A stretch of 38,139 bases of DNA, from NCBI GenBank assembly GCA_025449725.1, contig JANWIU010000043.1, forward strand, positions 1 through 38,139, given 5' to 3'. Both the position numbers and the translations under genes were made by a program. This DNA is from Pseudobdellovibrio sp. Its GTDB lineage: Bacteria > Bdellovibrionota > Bdellovibrionia > Bdellovibrionales > Bdellovibrionaceae. Shown piece after piece: positions 1-8,200 of this stretch; position 1 is the first letter of the stretch, and each line of letters opens with the position of its first letter. The notes under the pieces were generated by a model. It ran no database searches, had not been told where the DNA came from, and saw only the letters and a list, made by a program, of their open reading frames with translations.

Positions 1-156
1 AAAGAGAACGCAATTTACGCTGAGTCAGCGCTGAATACCGTGAGCTCTGCGATGGAAAACATCAAAGAAGCGATTACTGGTCCGAAAAACTACCAGAAAA
101 AAGGAAGCTATCAACAAGGCAATAATTCAGGAAACTTAGTAAGCAGAGAAGCTTAA
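1..156 (+). CDS. flgN: FlgN-like flagellar chaperone, C-terminal 51 residues (5' end outside window)
   Basis: Reading from base 1 gives 51 residues ending in a TAA at 154-156. FlgN is the cytoplasmic export chaperone for the hook-filament junction proteins FlgK and FlgL. The visible part is a helical stretch followed by a polar tail with a GSYQQG segment and a terminal arginine region, which is how FlgN C-termini usually end. The assignment rests mainly on position: it lies 22 bases upstream of flgK, and flgN-flgK-flgL is a common order. The start and most of the domain are not visible, so family membership cannot be tested here. Confidence 0.6.
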   Translation, partial: KENAIYAESALNTVSSAMENIKEAITGPKNYQKKGSYQQGNNSGNLVSREA

Positions 157-173
157 TCCAAGTTAAGGAAAGG

Positions 174-181
174 CAAGGATG
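174..181 (+). promoter_or_regulatory. Possible CsrA-binding site overlapping the flgK start codon
   Basis: The octamer CAAGGATG covers the last Shine-Dalgarno bases and the ATG of flgK. It matches the core of the SELEX consensus for CsrA (ACARGGAUGU). CsrA bound here would block ribosome access. The csrA and fliW genes lie 4 kb downstream. That the site is used is inference. Confidence 0.35.
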
Positions 182-1591
182 GCCAAGATTCACAGTTTGT
201 TAGATGTAGGACGACGCGGAATGAGCGTCAGTCAGTCTGCGATGCAGACTGCGTCCCACAATATTGCTAACAAATCAGTTGAAGGCTTTTCACGCCAGCG
301 TGTTGATATTGAAACGAACCCTGCAGTCGGTGACGGAAAAGCCCGCATTGGTACAGGTTCCCGCCTTGGTGGCATTACCAGAACAAATAATCCTTGGATT
401 GAAAAACAAATCGAGCGTGAGGGTGCGAACCTATCTTACATGGAAGGCCGTTCGAACGCAGCACAGCGGTTAGAGTCGGCCTTTAATGAACAAACGGTTA
501 AAGGCACCAGTAATGCGATGTCAGAATTCTTTAACAGTTTTCGCGAGCTTGCAAATAATCCGGAAAGCTTAACAGCTCGTACTGTTGTTCGCGATAATGC
601 AAACGCGCTGATTAAAAACTTTCAGGATGTTAACAGACAAATCGATTCCGTAACCGACGAGTTGAACAATACCATTTCAACCGGTGTGACTGAAATCAAC
701 GGTCATGTTAAAGAAGTGGCTAAGTTAAATGAAAAAATTCAGTCTATTGAAATTTCCGGTGTAACTGCGAATGATGAACGTGACCGTCGTGATTTACTTT
801 TAAAAAAGCTGGCTGAAAAAATTGATATCAGTTGGGCTGAAGACACAACTTCCGGAATGATAAATATTACTGCCGGAAAAACCGGGATTCTTGTTGCCGG
901 TACAAGTGCTTCACAGTTGAAGACAGCTACCGATGAGAACAACCGCACTCAGGTTGTATATGAACTAGGTAGCAGCGCAACCAGCGATATCACAGAACAG
1001 TTTAAGCGCGGAGCCCTTGGCGGTGCTATTGAGCTGCGTGACGGCATTGTTTCTGAACTTAGACAAAACATTTCGGACATGGCTTACAATATCGCTTCTG
1101 AAGTTAATAATGCTCATGCAGAAGGTTTTGACCGTTACAATAAACAGGGCGGTCCATTCTTTGATATTCCTCAGGACGGTACTTTTGATCTCCGTGATTT
1201 AAAAGTTAATGCGGATATCTCCCGCGATGTAGGCCGCATTTCTGCATCGGCAAAACCGAATGCTCCGGGTGATAATACCGTAGCCAACGTTATTCACTCT
1301 TTACAGTTTAAAAAGGTAATGGGAGATTCCAGCACCTTTACTTTTGATGACTACTACACTTCTAAAGTAGGTGAGATCGGCGTGATGAACCAAAAGGCGA
1401 TTGCCAGCCTGGAATCACAAAAGAATATTGTAGATCAGGTTAAAAATGTTCGCGAAAGTATCAGCGGCGTCAGCTTGGATGAAGAAGCGCAAAAAATGAT
1501 TGAATATCAAAAAGCTTACGAAGCCTCAGCGCGCATCATCCGCATGGCCGATGAAATGTTTGATACGGTTTTAAATTTAAAAAGATTATAG
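179..1591 (+). CDS. flgK: Flagellar hook-associated protein 1 (FlgK)
   Basis: The 470-residue protein forms the first hook-filament junction layer, exported through the flagellar type III apparatus and assembled at the hook tip. The N-terminus (SLLDVGRRGMSVSQSAMQTASHNIANKSVEGFSRQRVD) has the flagellar rod/hook signature with the S-x-NIAN motif, and the C-terminus (SLDEEAQKMIEYQKAYEASARII) carries the conserved flagellin/hook-type closing helix. The length is on the short side for FlgK, consistent with a reduced central variable domain. The start at 179 follows a purine-rich AAGGAAAGGCAAGG. It is followed after 13 bases by flgL, so the two are almost certainly co-transcribed with flgN upstream. 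Confidence 0.95.
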   Translation: MAKIHSLLDVGRRGMSVSQSAMQTASHNIANKSVEGFSRQRVDIETNPAVGDGKARIGTGSRLGGITRTNNPWIEKQIEREGANLSYMEGRSNAAQRLESAFNEQTVKGTSNAMSEFFNSFRELANNPESLTARTVVRDNANALIKNFQDVNRQIDSVTDELNNTISTGVTEINGHVKEVAKLNEKIQSIEISGVTANDERDRRDLLLKKLAEKIDISWAEDTTSGMINITAGKTGILVAGTSASQLKTATDENNRTQVVYELGSSATSDITEQFKRGALGGAIELRDGIVSELRQNISDMAYNIASEVNNAHAEGFDRYNKQGGPFFDIPQDGTFDLRDLKVNADISRDVGRISASAKPNAPGDNTVANVIHSLQFKKVMGDSSTFTFDDYYTSKVGEIGVMNQKAIASLESQKNIVDQVKNVRESISGVSLDEEAQKMIEYQKAYEASARIIRMADEMFDTVLNLKRL

Positions 1592-1604
1592 GTAAGAAAG
1601 TTTA

Positions 1605-2687
1605 ATGCGTATAACGGATAAAATGACTCAAGCTCAGGTTCTTAAAAATATTCAGAAGAATAGATCTGAGCTTGCGACATTACAGAATCAGGCGGCAACC
1701 GGCAAAAAGCTGATGACGCCTTCTGATGATCCGACCGGTGCGACCAAGGTTTTAACGAACCGTACGGAAGAGCGTAACTTACAACAATTTGAAAAAAATA
1801 TTTTCTTCGCCAAAAATTTCTTAGAGACGACAGAATCAACGCTTGGGCAGTTAGCCGATTCTCTGATTCGCGCTAAGGAACTCGCTTTACAGGCGGCCAG
1901 TGATACGGTGGGGGGACCTCAGCGTGCAATGATCGGCTCTGAAGTAGGACAAATCAAAAGTTCTATTCTAGAAATGTCAAATCGACGTGCCGGCGACCGT
2001 TACTTATTCGGTGGCTTTAAAACCCAATCACCGCCGTTTACAAAAGACGGAGATTACAGTGGTGACGACGGTGAGATGAAGATTCAAAACCAGAAGGGCA
2101 GCTTCGTGGCGATGAATTTGTCAGGAAACCGTGTGTTCTTGGGCCGGGGAATCGGGCCGGATAACACTTACGTTCGCCCACCTGAAAATGTTCCTGAAGA
2201 TACATCTCAGTTACAAGATTATAAATTGGCAGAAGTTGATCGTGAATTCCTGAATAAACAGGAAGACGAAAACTATATTGAAACCCGTGGCCCTGCATCG
2301 GTTGGCCGTGTTCAAACAATGACCCAAAAAGATCCTGTAACAGGCAATGAAGGCGTTAACGTCTTCTCTCTTATGCAAAGCCTGGATGTGGCCTTGAAAA
2401 CAAATGACAAGTTTGCAATTCAAGAGGCATTAGAGCCGTTAGATCAAGCTTTGAATCAAGTGAACTTAATGCGCGCCGAAATCGGCGGACGTGTAAATGT
2501 TCTCAATTCTGCTGTTGAAGGTATTCACAAACAAACAGTCGATAATAAATCAATCACGTCGCAAATCGAAGATGCGGATCTTTTCGAAACGATGACTCAG
2601 CTTTCGAAAGCTGACACGGCTTTAAAAGGCACGCTGGAAACCAGCAGTAAAGTCATCGGCATGAACCTTCTGGATTTTATTAAGTAA
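1605..2687 (+). CDS. flgL: Flagellar hook-associated protein 3 (FlgL)
   Basis: The 360-residue protein is the second hook-filament junction protein and resembles flagellin at both ends. The N-terminus (MRITDKMTQAQVLKNIQKNRSELATLQNQAATGKKLMTPSDDPTGA) is the flagellin-type D0/D1 helix with the classic 'G-K-K-x-x-x-P-S-D-D-P' motif. The C-terminus (EDADLFETMTQLSKADTALKGTLETSSKVIGMNLLDFI) is the matching closing helix. The segment RRAGDRYLFGGFKTQSPPF is typical of FlgL central folds. It lies 13 bases after flgK. Downstream, 20 bases separate its stop from a convergent gene, with no obvious intrinsic terminator in the gap. Confidence 0.95.
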   Translation: MRITDKMTQAQVLKNIQKNRSELATLQNQAATGKKLMTPSDDPTGATKVLTNRTEERNLQQFEKNIFFAKNFLETTESTLGQLADSLIRAKELALQAASDTVGGPQRAMIGSEVGQIKSSILEMSNRRAGDRYLFGGFKTQSPPFTKDGDYSGDDGEMKIQNQKGSFVAMNLSGNRVFLGRGIGPDNTYVRPPENVPEDTSQLQDYKLAEVDREFLNKQEDENYIETRGPASVGRVQTMTQKDPVTGNEGVNVFSLMQSLDVALKTNDKFAIQEALEPLDQALNQVNLMRAEIGGRVNVLNSAVEGIHKQTVDNKSITSQIEDADLFETMTQLSKADTALKGTLETSSKVIGMNLLDFIK

Positions 2688-2707
2688 ATTCTATTAAATT
2701 TCCGGCA

Positions 2708-3385
2708 CTAAGCTTTTTTTATCTCTGAATCCGGATGGCAGTAATATTTCACTAACAAGTAAATACAGTAGGCGCAGATTAAATGCCAAATCGCATGTAG
2801 CGTGATGACGTTATTCTTCGGCAGACAGTAAATTAGATTCATATCCATAATATTCAGAAACAGCGCAAATAGAAATAACCCAAATGCCATCACAAGGCTT
2901 TTCTTTATCATCGGCGATGGCGGGTGCTTGGCAGAATAAATAAATTCAAGCAATGCCGCTATCAAGAACTGAATCAAAAACACAATGCCACCCAGTTGCG
3001 GATGAATAAAAGGTACCGATGATAGAAATAAGACGGCAAAGATTCCGTACATCATAGATGGCTTAAATTTAAAAGAACGCGTGAGAGTGTAAGCCAGTGA
3101 GTACGACGACAATAGAAGCATTCCTCCCAAATCCATATCGCGCCCGATGACCGTTGCGCTCATATGAAAGAATGTACTTCCGATAAACAGCAAAAAAACA
3201 ATAGCGGCAAACCAAAGCCGCTGCGGCCGCCAGCCGGTTTGGCGAAAAACCAAAATAGCCGAAATCAGATAGCCGATGTTAGACCAAGTATTCGCGGGTT
3301 GTTCCACCCAGGCACAAAGATTGGTTTCGCAAAAGTAAACCTGCATCTGGCCAATGGAAGACCAGGGGCACGAAGTAAATTCCAT
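2708..3385 (-). CDS. Alkaline-ceramidase-like integral membrane hydrolase (copy 2)
   Basis: This 225-residue polytopic membrane protein (about seven hydrophobic segments) matches the alkaline ceramidase/CREST hydrolase pattern. The N-terminus has CETNLCAWVEQPANTWSN, comparable to the 'WCE-x-N ... NT-x-SN' block of ACER enzymes. It then has S70-x3-H74 followed 11 residues later by D85, and near the C-terminus H197-x3-H201 (HAIWH). Spacing of these Ser/His/Asp/His/His residues equals that of the zinc site of human ACER3 (S77, H81, D92, H217, H221, from memory). The likely reaction is amide hydrolysis of a ceramide or a related lipid; the true substrate is unknown. Its ATG directly abuts the stop of the upstream paralogue, so they form a two-gene operon. 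The pair lies antisense between flgL and csrA. Confidence 0.72.
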   Translation of the reverse strand: MEFTSCPWSSIGQMQVYFCETNLCAWVEQPANTWSNIGYLISAILVFRQTGWRPQRLWFAAIVFLLFIGSTFFHMSATVIGRDMDLGGMLLLSSYSLAYTLTRSFKFKPSMMYGIFAVLFLSSVPFIHPQLGGIVFLIQFLIAALLEFIYSAKHPPSPMIKKSLVMAFGLFLFALFLNIMDMNLIYCLPKNNVITLHAIWHLICAYCIYLLVKYYCHPDSEIKKA

Positions 3386-4072
3386 TTAAGCAGACTCCTG
3401 ATGGCAATAGTATTTAACACCAAGAAAAATAGAATAAGCGCACATCAAATGCCAAATTGCATGAAGGGTAATGATATTGTTTTCAGGCAAACAATAAATG
3501 CGCTTCATATCCAGCAAATTTAAAACCAAAGCGAATGCAAATAAACCGAGAGATACCAGAAGACTTTTTTTAACCGCAGGAGAGGCGGGATTTTGACGGG
3601 AGTACATGAGCTCGAGTAAAGCTGAGATGAAAATTTGAAATACAAACATGGCGCCGCCACCCATCCCGTACCCTCGTAACGAAGGTAACGACAGGCCGAA
3701 CAAGCCGATGGTCATCCAAAAGATCTGTATCGGAGAAAATTCAAAACGTTTTCCTACAGTGCGGGAAAATGTTTGGATCAAAATCAGCGAAGAGAGCAAA
3801 AGCATTGCACCGACATCAACATCGCGCCCGATAAATGTTCCGCTTAAATGATAAAACGTACTTCCGATAAAAAGCGCTAAAGAAGCGAAAGCAAATTGTT
3901 TGCGAACCGGCTTCCACTCTGTTTGGCGGTAGATGTAGTAAGCGGCGATAAGATAACCAATGTTCGACCAGGTGTTCGCAGGCTGAACAACCCAGGCGCA
4001 AAGATTCGTTTCACAATAGTGTACCGGGAGCTGGCCCAGAGGCGCCCACGGGCAATTCGTCAGTTGTTCCAT
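3386..4072 (-). CDS. Alkaline-ceramidase-like integral membrane hydrolase (copy 1)
   Basis: This 228-residue paralogue of the downstream gene shares the same architecture and long identical stretches (YCETNLCAWV, QPANTWSNIGYLI, HAIWHL). S71, H75, D86, H204 and H208 occupy the zinc-hydrolase positions of the ceramidase family. The Glu that follows the CE-x-N motif in ACER enzymes and helps bind calcium appears replaced by Gln (Q30), and the Asp-Trp before CE is missing, so the calcium site may be altered. The ATG has no strong Shine-Dalgarno sequence. The gene is divergent from csrA and shares the 224-base region between them. No signal peptide is expected, since the membrane segments direct insertion. 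A lipid hydrolase role in membrane remodelling or prey-lipid processing is inference. Confidence 0.72.
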   Translation of the reverse strand: MEQLTNCPWAPLGQLPVHYCETNLCAWVVQPANTWSNIGYLIAAYYIYRQTEWKPVRKQFAFASLALFIGSTFYHLSGTFIGRDVDVGAMLLLSSLILIQTFSRTVGKRFEFSPIQIFWMTIGLFGLSLPSLRGYGMGGGAMFVFQIFISALLELMYSRQNPASPAVKKSLLVSLGLFAFALVLNLLDMKRIYCLPENNIITLHAIWHLMCAYSIFLGVKYYCHQESA

Positions 4073-4118
4073 GGATCAAGTTCATCATAGTTGCCTGTCT
4101 ATGCACAAGACTTAGCCT

Positions 4119-4137
4119 GCGGATTTATCCGCTTTTT
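4119..4137 (+). terminator. Intrinsic terminator reading rightward, upstream of csrA
   Basis: GCGGA-TTTA-TCCGC (4119-4132) is a perfect five- to six-pair hairpin followed at once by TTTTT (4133-4137). Only the plus strand has the U-tract. It lies between the divergent ceramidase-like gene and csrA, where no plus-strand gene ends, so it would stop read-through from flgL or act on a short leader RNA. Confidence 0.5.
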
Positions 4138-4243
4138 GACAAATTTAAGATCATGACAGATTCCCATGTAAATTTTTGAAATTATTAGCTGTATTTGAAA
4201 CTTTTATTGAGGCGTCCTTGACTTTCGCCCCTATAAGAAATAA

Positions 4244-4270
4244 TTAAGTTCCGCATTAAAAGACCGATAA
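4244..4270 (+). promoter_or_regulatory. Sigma-28 (FliA)-type flagellar promoter of csrA
   Basis: TTAAGTTC (4244-4251), an 11-base spacer, then ACCGATAA (4263-4270) match the FliA consensus TAAAGTTT-N11-GCCGATAA at 6 of 8 and 7 of 8 positions with exact spacing. The element lies 26 bases before the csrA ATG, leaving a short leader. It places csrA in the late flagellar class. Confidence 0.65.
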
Positions 4271-4281
4271 GTTAGATGCTG

Positions 4282-4288
4282 ACAAGGA
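4282..4288 (+). promoter_or_regulatory. csrA Shine-Dalgarno overlapping a CsrA-type GGA site
   Basis: ACAAGGA matches the ACARGGA core of the CsrA recognition sequence and includes the ribosome-binding AAGGAG of csrA itself, 8 bases before the ATG. This arrangement would allow CsrA to repress its own translation. The motif is seen; autoregulation is inference. Confidence 0.4.
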
Positions 4289-4296
4289 GTTAAGTC

Positions 4297-4527
4297 ATGC
4301 TCGTTCTTACAAGGAAGTTAGGTGAAAGCATCGCAATCGATGATCACATCAAAATCCGAGTTGTCCAAATTAAAGGCAAGCAAGTAAGACTCGGCATCGA
4401 GGCTCCGAAGGATACAAAAATCCACCGTGAAGAAGTCTACATGGCCATTCAGGATCAAAATCAACAATCAGCTAACGTAACCCCTGATAAAGTTAAAAAT
4501 ATTTCTAAACTGTTAAAACCTGAGTAA
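4297..4527 (+). CDS. csrA: Carbon storage regulator CsrA (RNA-binding translational regulator)
   Basis: The 76-residue protein begins MLVLTRKLGESIAIDDHIKI and continues VRLGIEAPKDTKIHREEVY, the invariant CsrA/RsmA core; the Arg of the HRxEVY segment that contacts GGA loops is present. CsrA binds GGA-containing leaders and blocks or alters translation. A 16-residue polar C-terminal extension (after about residue 60) makes it slightly longer than E. coli CsrA (61 residues). A clear AAGGAG lies 8 bases upstream. It precedes fliW, whose product binds and sequesters CsrA in bacteria that have the pair, so flagellin or hook-associated protein production is the probable target. Transcription appears to come from the FliA-type promoter at 4244-4270. 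Confidence 0.97.
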   Translation: MLVLTRKLGESIAIDDHIKIRVVQIKGKQVRLGIEAPKDTKIHREEVYMAIQDQNQQSANVTPDKVKNISKLLKPE

Positions 4528-4693
4528 TTGGGCTCTTTTGGGTCCTCTTTAAGTCAGTACAGAACCTTAAATACCCTTAAAATAACTCCTAGCGTTACCT
4601 AAAAAGAAATTGATAAGACCTCGATTTAAGTCCAGAATTTATTTAACCGACTAAGTCATGGCATTTGTCTGATTAGTTAGCAGGGGGGTTTGC

Positions 4694-5230
4694 GTGGTTA
4701 TTAAAACATCTCGATTTGGCTTAGTGGAGCTTAAATCCGACGACGTTTTGACATTTCCAGAAGGCCTTCTTGGATTTCAGAATTTACGTCAATTTGCACT
4801 TATTGATGATCCGGAATTTGTTTTCTTGTGGTTACAAAGCTGTGAAATTCCTGAGTTAGCGTTTCCGGTTCTTGAGCCTGAGCTGTTTGGCCAAAAATAT
4901 TCTATCAATTTAAATCGTACTGATTTTGAATCGTTAAAATTACAACCGAATCAATCTCCAAGTTATTTGACGATCATTACAATTCCAGATGATCCATTGG
5001 AAATGACTGCAAACATTAAAGCGCCTGTCGTTATCAACACTAAAGAACGAATTGCTCGTCAATGTGTTCTTCAGGATAACAACTTGGCGATCAAAGAAAA
5101 AATCTTCTCTAAACTTCAAGGCCGCGTAGTTGCAAATAATGATGAGCCTTTCAAAAACCAAGGGCGTCAATTTGACATGACGGTTAAAGTTTCCGAGACT
5201 CCAAAAGCTCCGGTTGACCAAGAACTTTAA
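4694..5230 (+). CDS. fliW: Flagellar assembly factor FliW (CsrA antagonist)
   Basis: The 178-residue protein has the FliW signature: an N-terminal TSRFGLVELKSDDVLTFPEGLLGFQNLRQFALID followed by FVFLWLQSCEIPELAFPVLEP and a beta-barrel core ending near residue 135. FliW binds flagellin and CsrA in turn, releasing CsrA inhibition when flagellin is exported. The C-terminal ~35 residues (from about 145) are a polar extension beyond the usual ~150-residue length. The start is GTG at 4694, preceded by a G-rich AGGGGGG at 4682-4688. The 166-base gap after csrA shows no clear terminator, so read-through from csrA is possible. Confidence 0.95.
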   Translation: MVIKTSRFGLVELKSDDVLTFPEGLLGFQNLRQFALIDDPEFVFLWLQSCEIPELAFPVLEPELFGQKYSINLNRTDFESLKLQPNQSPSYLTIITIPDDPLEMTANIKAPVVINTKERIARQCVLQDNNLAIKEKIFSKLQGRVVANNDEPFKNQGRQFDMTVKVSETPKAPVDQEL

Positions 5231-5248
5231 TTAGCTGATCCTGCTTCG

Positions 5249-8200
5249 ATGCTTCTTAGATCCATCCTGTTTTCACATGCAGAAAAATTGATTTCTATTG
5301 GTAAAAATCGTGTGATACAGGCCGAAGATCGTCTTGAGCTGGCGGATGGTTTGAACCCTCGCCGCTTACCATGGGACGAATCGATTATCGATTGGTCTGA
5401 CAAAAAGAATTTTCTGCTAACACTTCTTAGGTCTTCACGAAAAAATTTAACCAGAGCGTTTCTGTTTCAGGTGTTGGGAAGTTTGTTTTCTTTCGCCACG
5501 CCGTTTGTTGTTCACGCTTTTGTATCGAGGCTGCAGGCCGGATCTTTTTCTCAGCAAGACATAAATGAACTTTGCCTCATTGCTTTGGGGTTTGGTATTT
5601 GCGGCTTAGGAAACGGTATTTCGATTCAGCATTACTTCTACCAGACTCTGGTGTTCAATCAGATTTCAACGAACTTAGTTAATAAAAAAATCTTTCAGCA
5701 TTCTTTGAAGTTGTCGAGCGCCGGAAAGAATAAATATCAAGTCGGGGATATCGTCAATTACATGAGTTCGGATTCGGATGCTATTGCTGACGGGGCTATC
5801 ACATCTATTGATTTAACGAACTCTGTGATTATGAGTATCGGTTGTACAGCTGCACTTTTTTACTTTTTGGGCTGGTCGGCTGTCGTTGCGGTTATTGTAA
5901 TGGCGCTACTGATCCCGGTTACCGGCAAGTTATCAAAAAGTTTCATGCATTTAGAAGACGAAATGATGGGCTTTCGCGACAAGCGTTTAACGCTGATGAC
6001 TCAGCTGTTAAATGCCATGCGAGTTGTAAAGTATTTCGTTTGGGAAAAAAGTGTTCACCACGAAGTTTCTGAAGTCCGCTCTAAAGAAGTGGGTGCCCGT
6101 ACCAAGTTGGCGCAGGCCGAAATCGCATGGGGACTTATTTATACTTCAGTAAATTCCGTCGTGTTGTTTTCAGCGCTGTTAACCCACACTTTGCGCGGCC
6201 AAAATGTCGACATGGCATTGATCTTCACCTGTATTTCTATTTTCGGAATTATGGAAGATCAGTTCGGAAGCCTTTCGCGCTTTATCAGCCGGTTCATTAA
6301 TATTCTTGTCAGTGCCGACCGTATCACAAAATTCTTAAAGTCAGACACGCTTGCGGATGTTCATCATAACAAACTGAGTTCCGCTGCGATTGAATTTAAA
6401 GATGTAGATTTTTACTACGATGAAAATAAAAAAATTCTATCGAAGTTGAATTTGAAGCTGGAGCACGGGAAGTCTTTAGCGGTTGTAGGAGCGGTTGGAG
6501 CCGGTAAATCAACCTTGCTGGGCCTTTTGCTGGATGAGTATTTGCCTAAGGGTGGCGAGGTTCTGTTTAGCAAAGCTCAACCATCGCGCGCTTATGTGCC
6601 TCAGGATGCGTACATTATTAATGCGACATTGAGAGAAAATATTATCTTCGGTAAAGCCGGAGTTTCTGAAGATGATGTAAAGCTGGCGCTAAAACTTTCT
6701 GCCCTGGAATTTGATTTATTGGCATTGCCATCCGGACTGGATACTGAAATCGGTGAGAAGGGTGTAAACCTTTCCGGCGGTCAAAAGCAAAGAGTCAGCA
6801 TCGCCCGCGCTATATTGGCGAATACAGATTTAATTCTGATGGACGACCCTTTGTCTGCGTTGGACCCGAATACCGAAAGTTACATCAACGATCAACTTTT
6901 GTTCGGCGCCTGGCAGGAAAAAACAAGAATTGTGGTTACGCACAGATTGAGTGCAGTTTCACGATTTGACCAAATTCTTTTTATGGATGAGGGCCGTCAC
7001 TATTTGGGAACTTATGATGAACTCATTGTAAGTTGTGAGCCCTTTAAACGGTTTGTTAAAACATACGAAGAAAATGCTGAGTTAGAAAGAAATTCCGGCA
7101 TCAAGAAGCATGCGGTAGAAATGGTGCAATCAACCGGAAGCGCAGAAAGCGGAAAGCTGATGGTCGATGAAGACCGCGCCATCGGTGCAGTTGAAAAATC
7201 GGTTTATATTAAATACCTTAAAGCGCTTGGCGGTAAGCCACCGAAACAGAAGAAGGTCATCATATTGCTATTTTTAGCTGCTGTGGCTGTAGTGAGTGCG
7301 CCGTTATTGCAAAAAATTTGGCTTTCGCAGTCTGATAAAATTTCTGATTTGACACCTTTGCAGGTTATTTTGATTTACGGTTTGCTGGGGCTCATGACCA
7401 TGATCGTAACATTTGTGAGTAACAGCTTCTGGGCAAAGCGCGGCATTGAGGCCGGTAAATCCTTTCATGATCAAATGTTGTCAGCGATTCTGGCGGCGCC
7501 AATTCGATTTTTTGACAGCACGCCGGTGGGCCGGATTCTCCAGCGCTTTTCTCGCGATGTGGAATCAGTTGATATTCACCTGCAGTGGAGCTTCGACCAC
7601 ACTATCCATGCGTTGTTTCATGTCACCGTCTCGTTTCTTTTGATTGTCACGGTTTTGCCGGTGGTGATGATTTTTATGATTCCGATATTTTTCATTTATT
7701 ATAACCTGCAGAACAGCTACCGCCGTGTCGCACGAGAAATCAAACGTTTAGACTCTCTGGCGCGGTCACCACGCTACGCTCACTTCAAAGAGACACTGCA
7801 AGGGCTTTCCGTCATTCGCGCCTTTGGGCAGTCTGATTGGGCAATGGAGCAGTTTTATAAAAAGCTGACCTACTCAACCGAAATGTCACGCACTCACTAT
7901 ATGGTGAACCGCTGGTTTTCAACGCGCTTACCGCTGATAGGTGCTGCGATTTCAACGACGACGGGTCTGGTTATTGTGTTTTCAAGTTATAAGGGTCTGA
8001 TCGGCGCGGGTACTGCGGGCCTTGTCACATTATATGCGTTGGATTTTTGGCGTCATTTAAACTGGGGTGTCCGTATCTTTTCGGATTTGGAGTCCCGAAT
8101 GACTTCTGTTGAAAGGTTACAATTTTATGGTGACTTACCGGCGGAAAAGAATTTTCAGGGTCATGATGCCCTGGATGTCGGCGATACCTGGCCACGAAGC

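Noticed and set aside
3164..3523. 119-codon plus-strand frame over the ceramidase pair
   Set aside because: Antisense to both ceramidase-like genes, spans their junction and shows no domain or start signal.
4218..4240. TTGACT with TATAAG as a sigma-70 promoter of csrA
   Set aside because: Only 8 bases separate the hexamers, far from 16-18; the sigma-28 match just downstream is much better.
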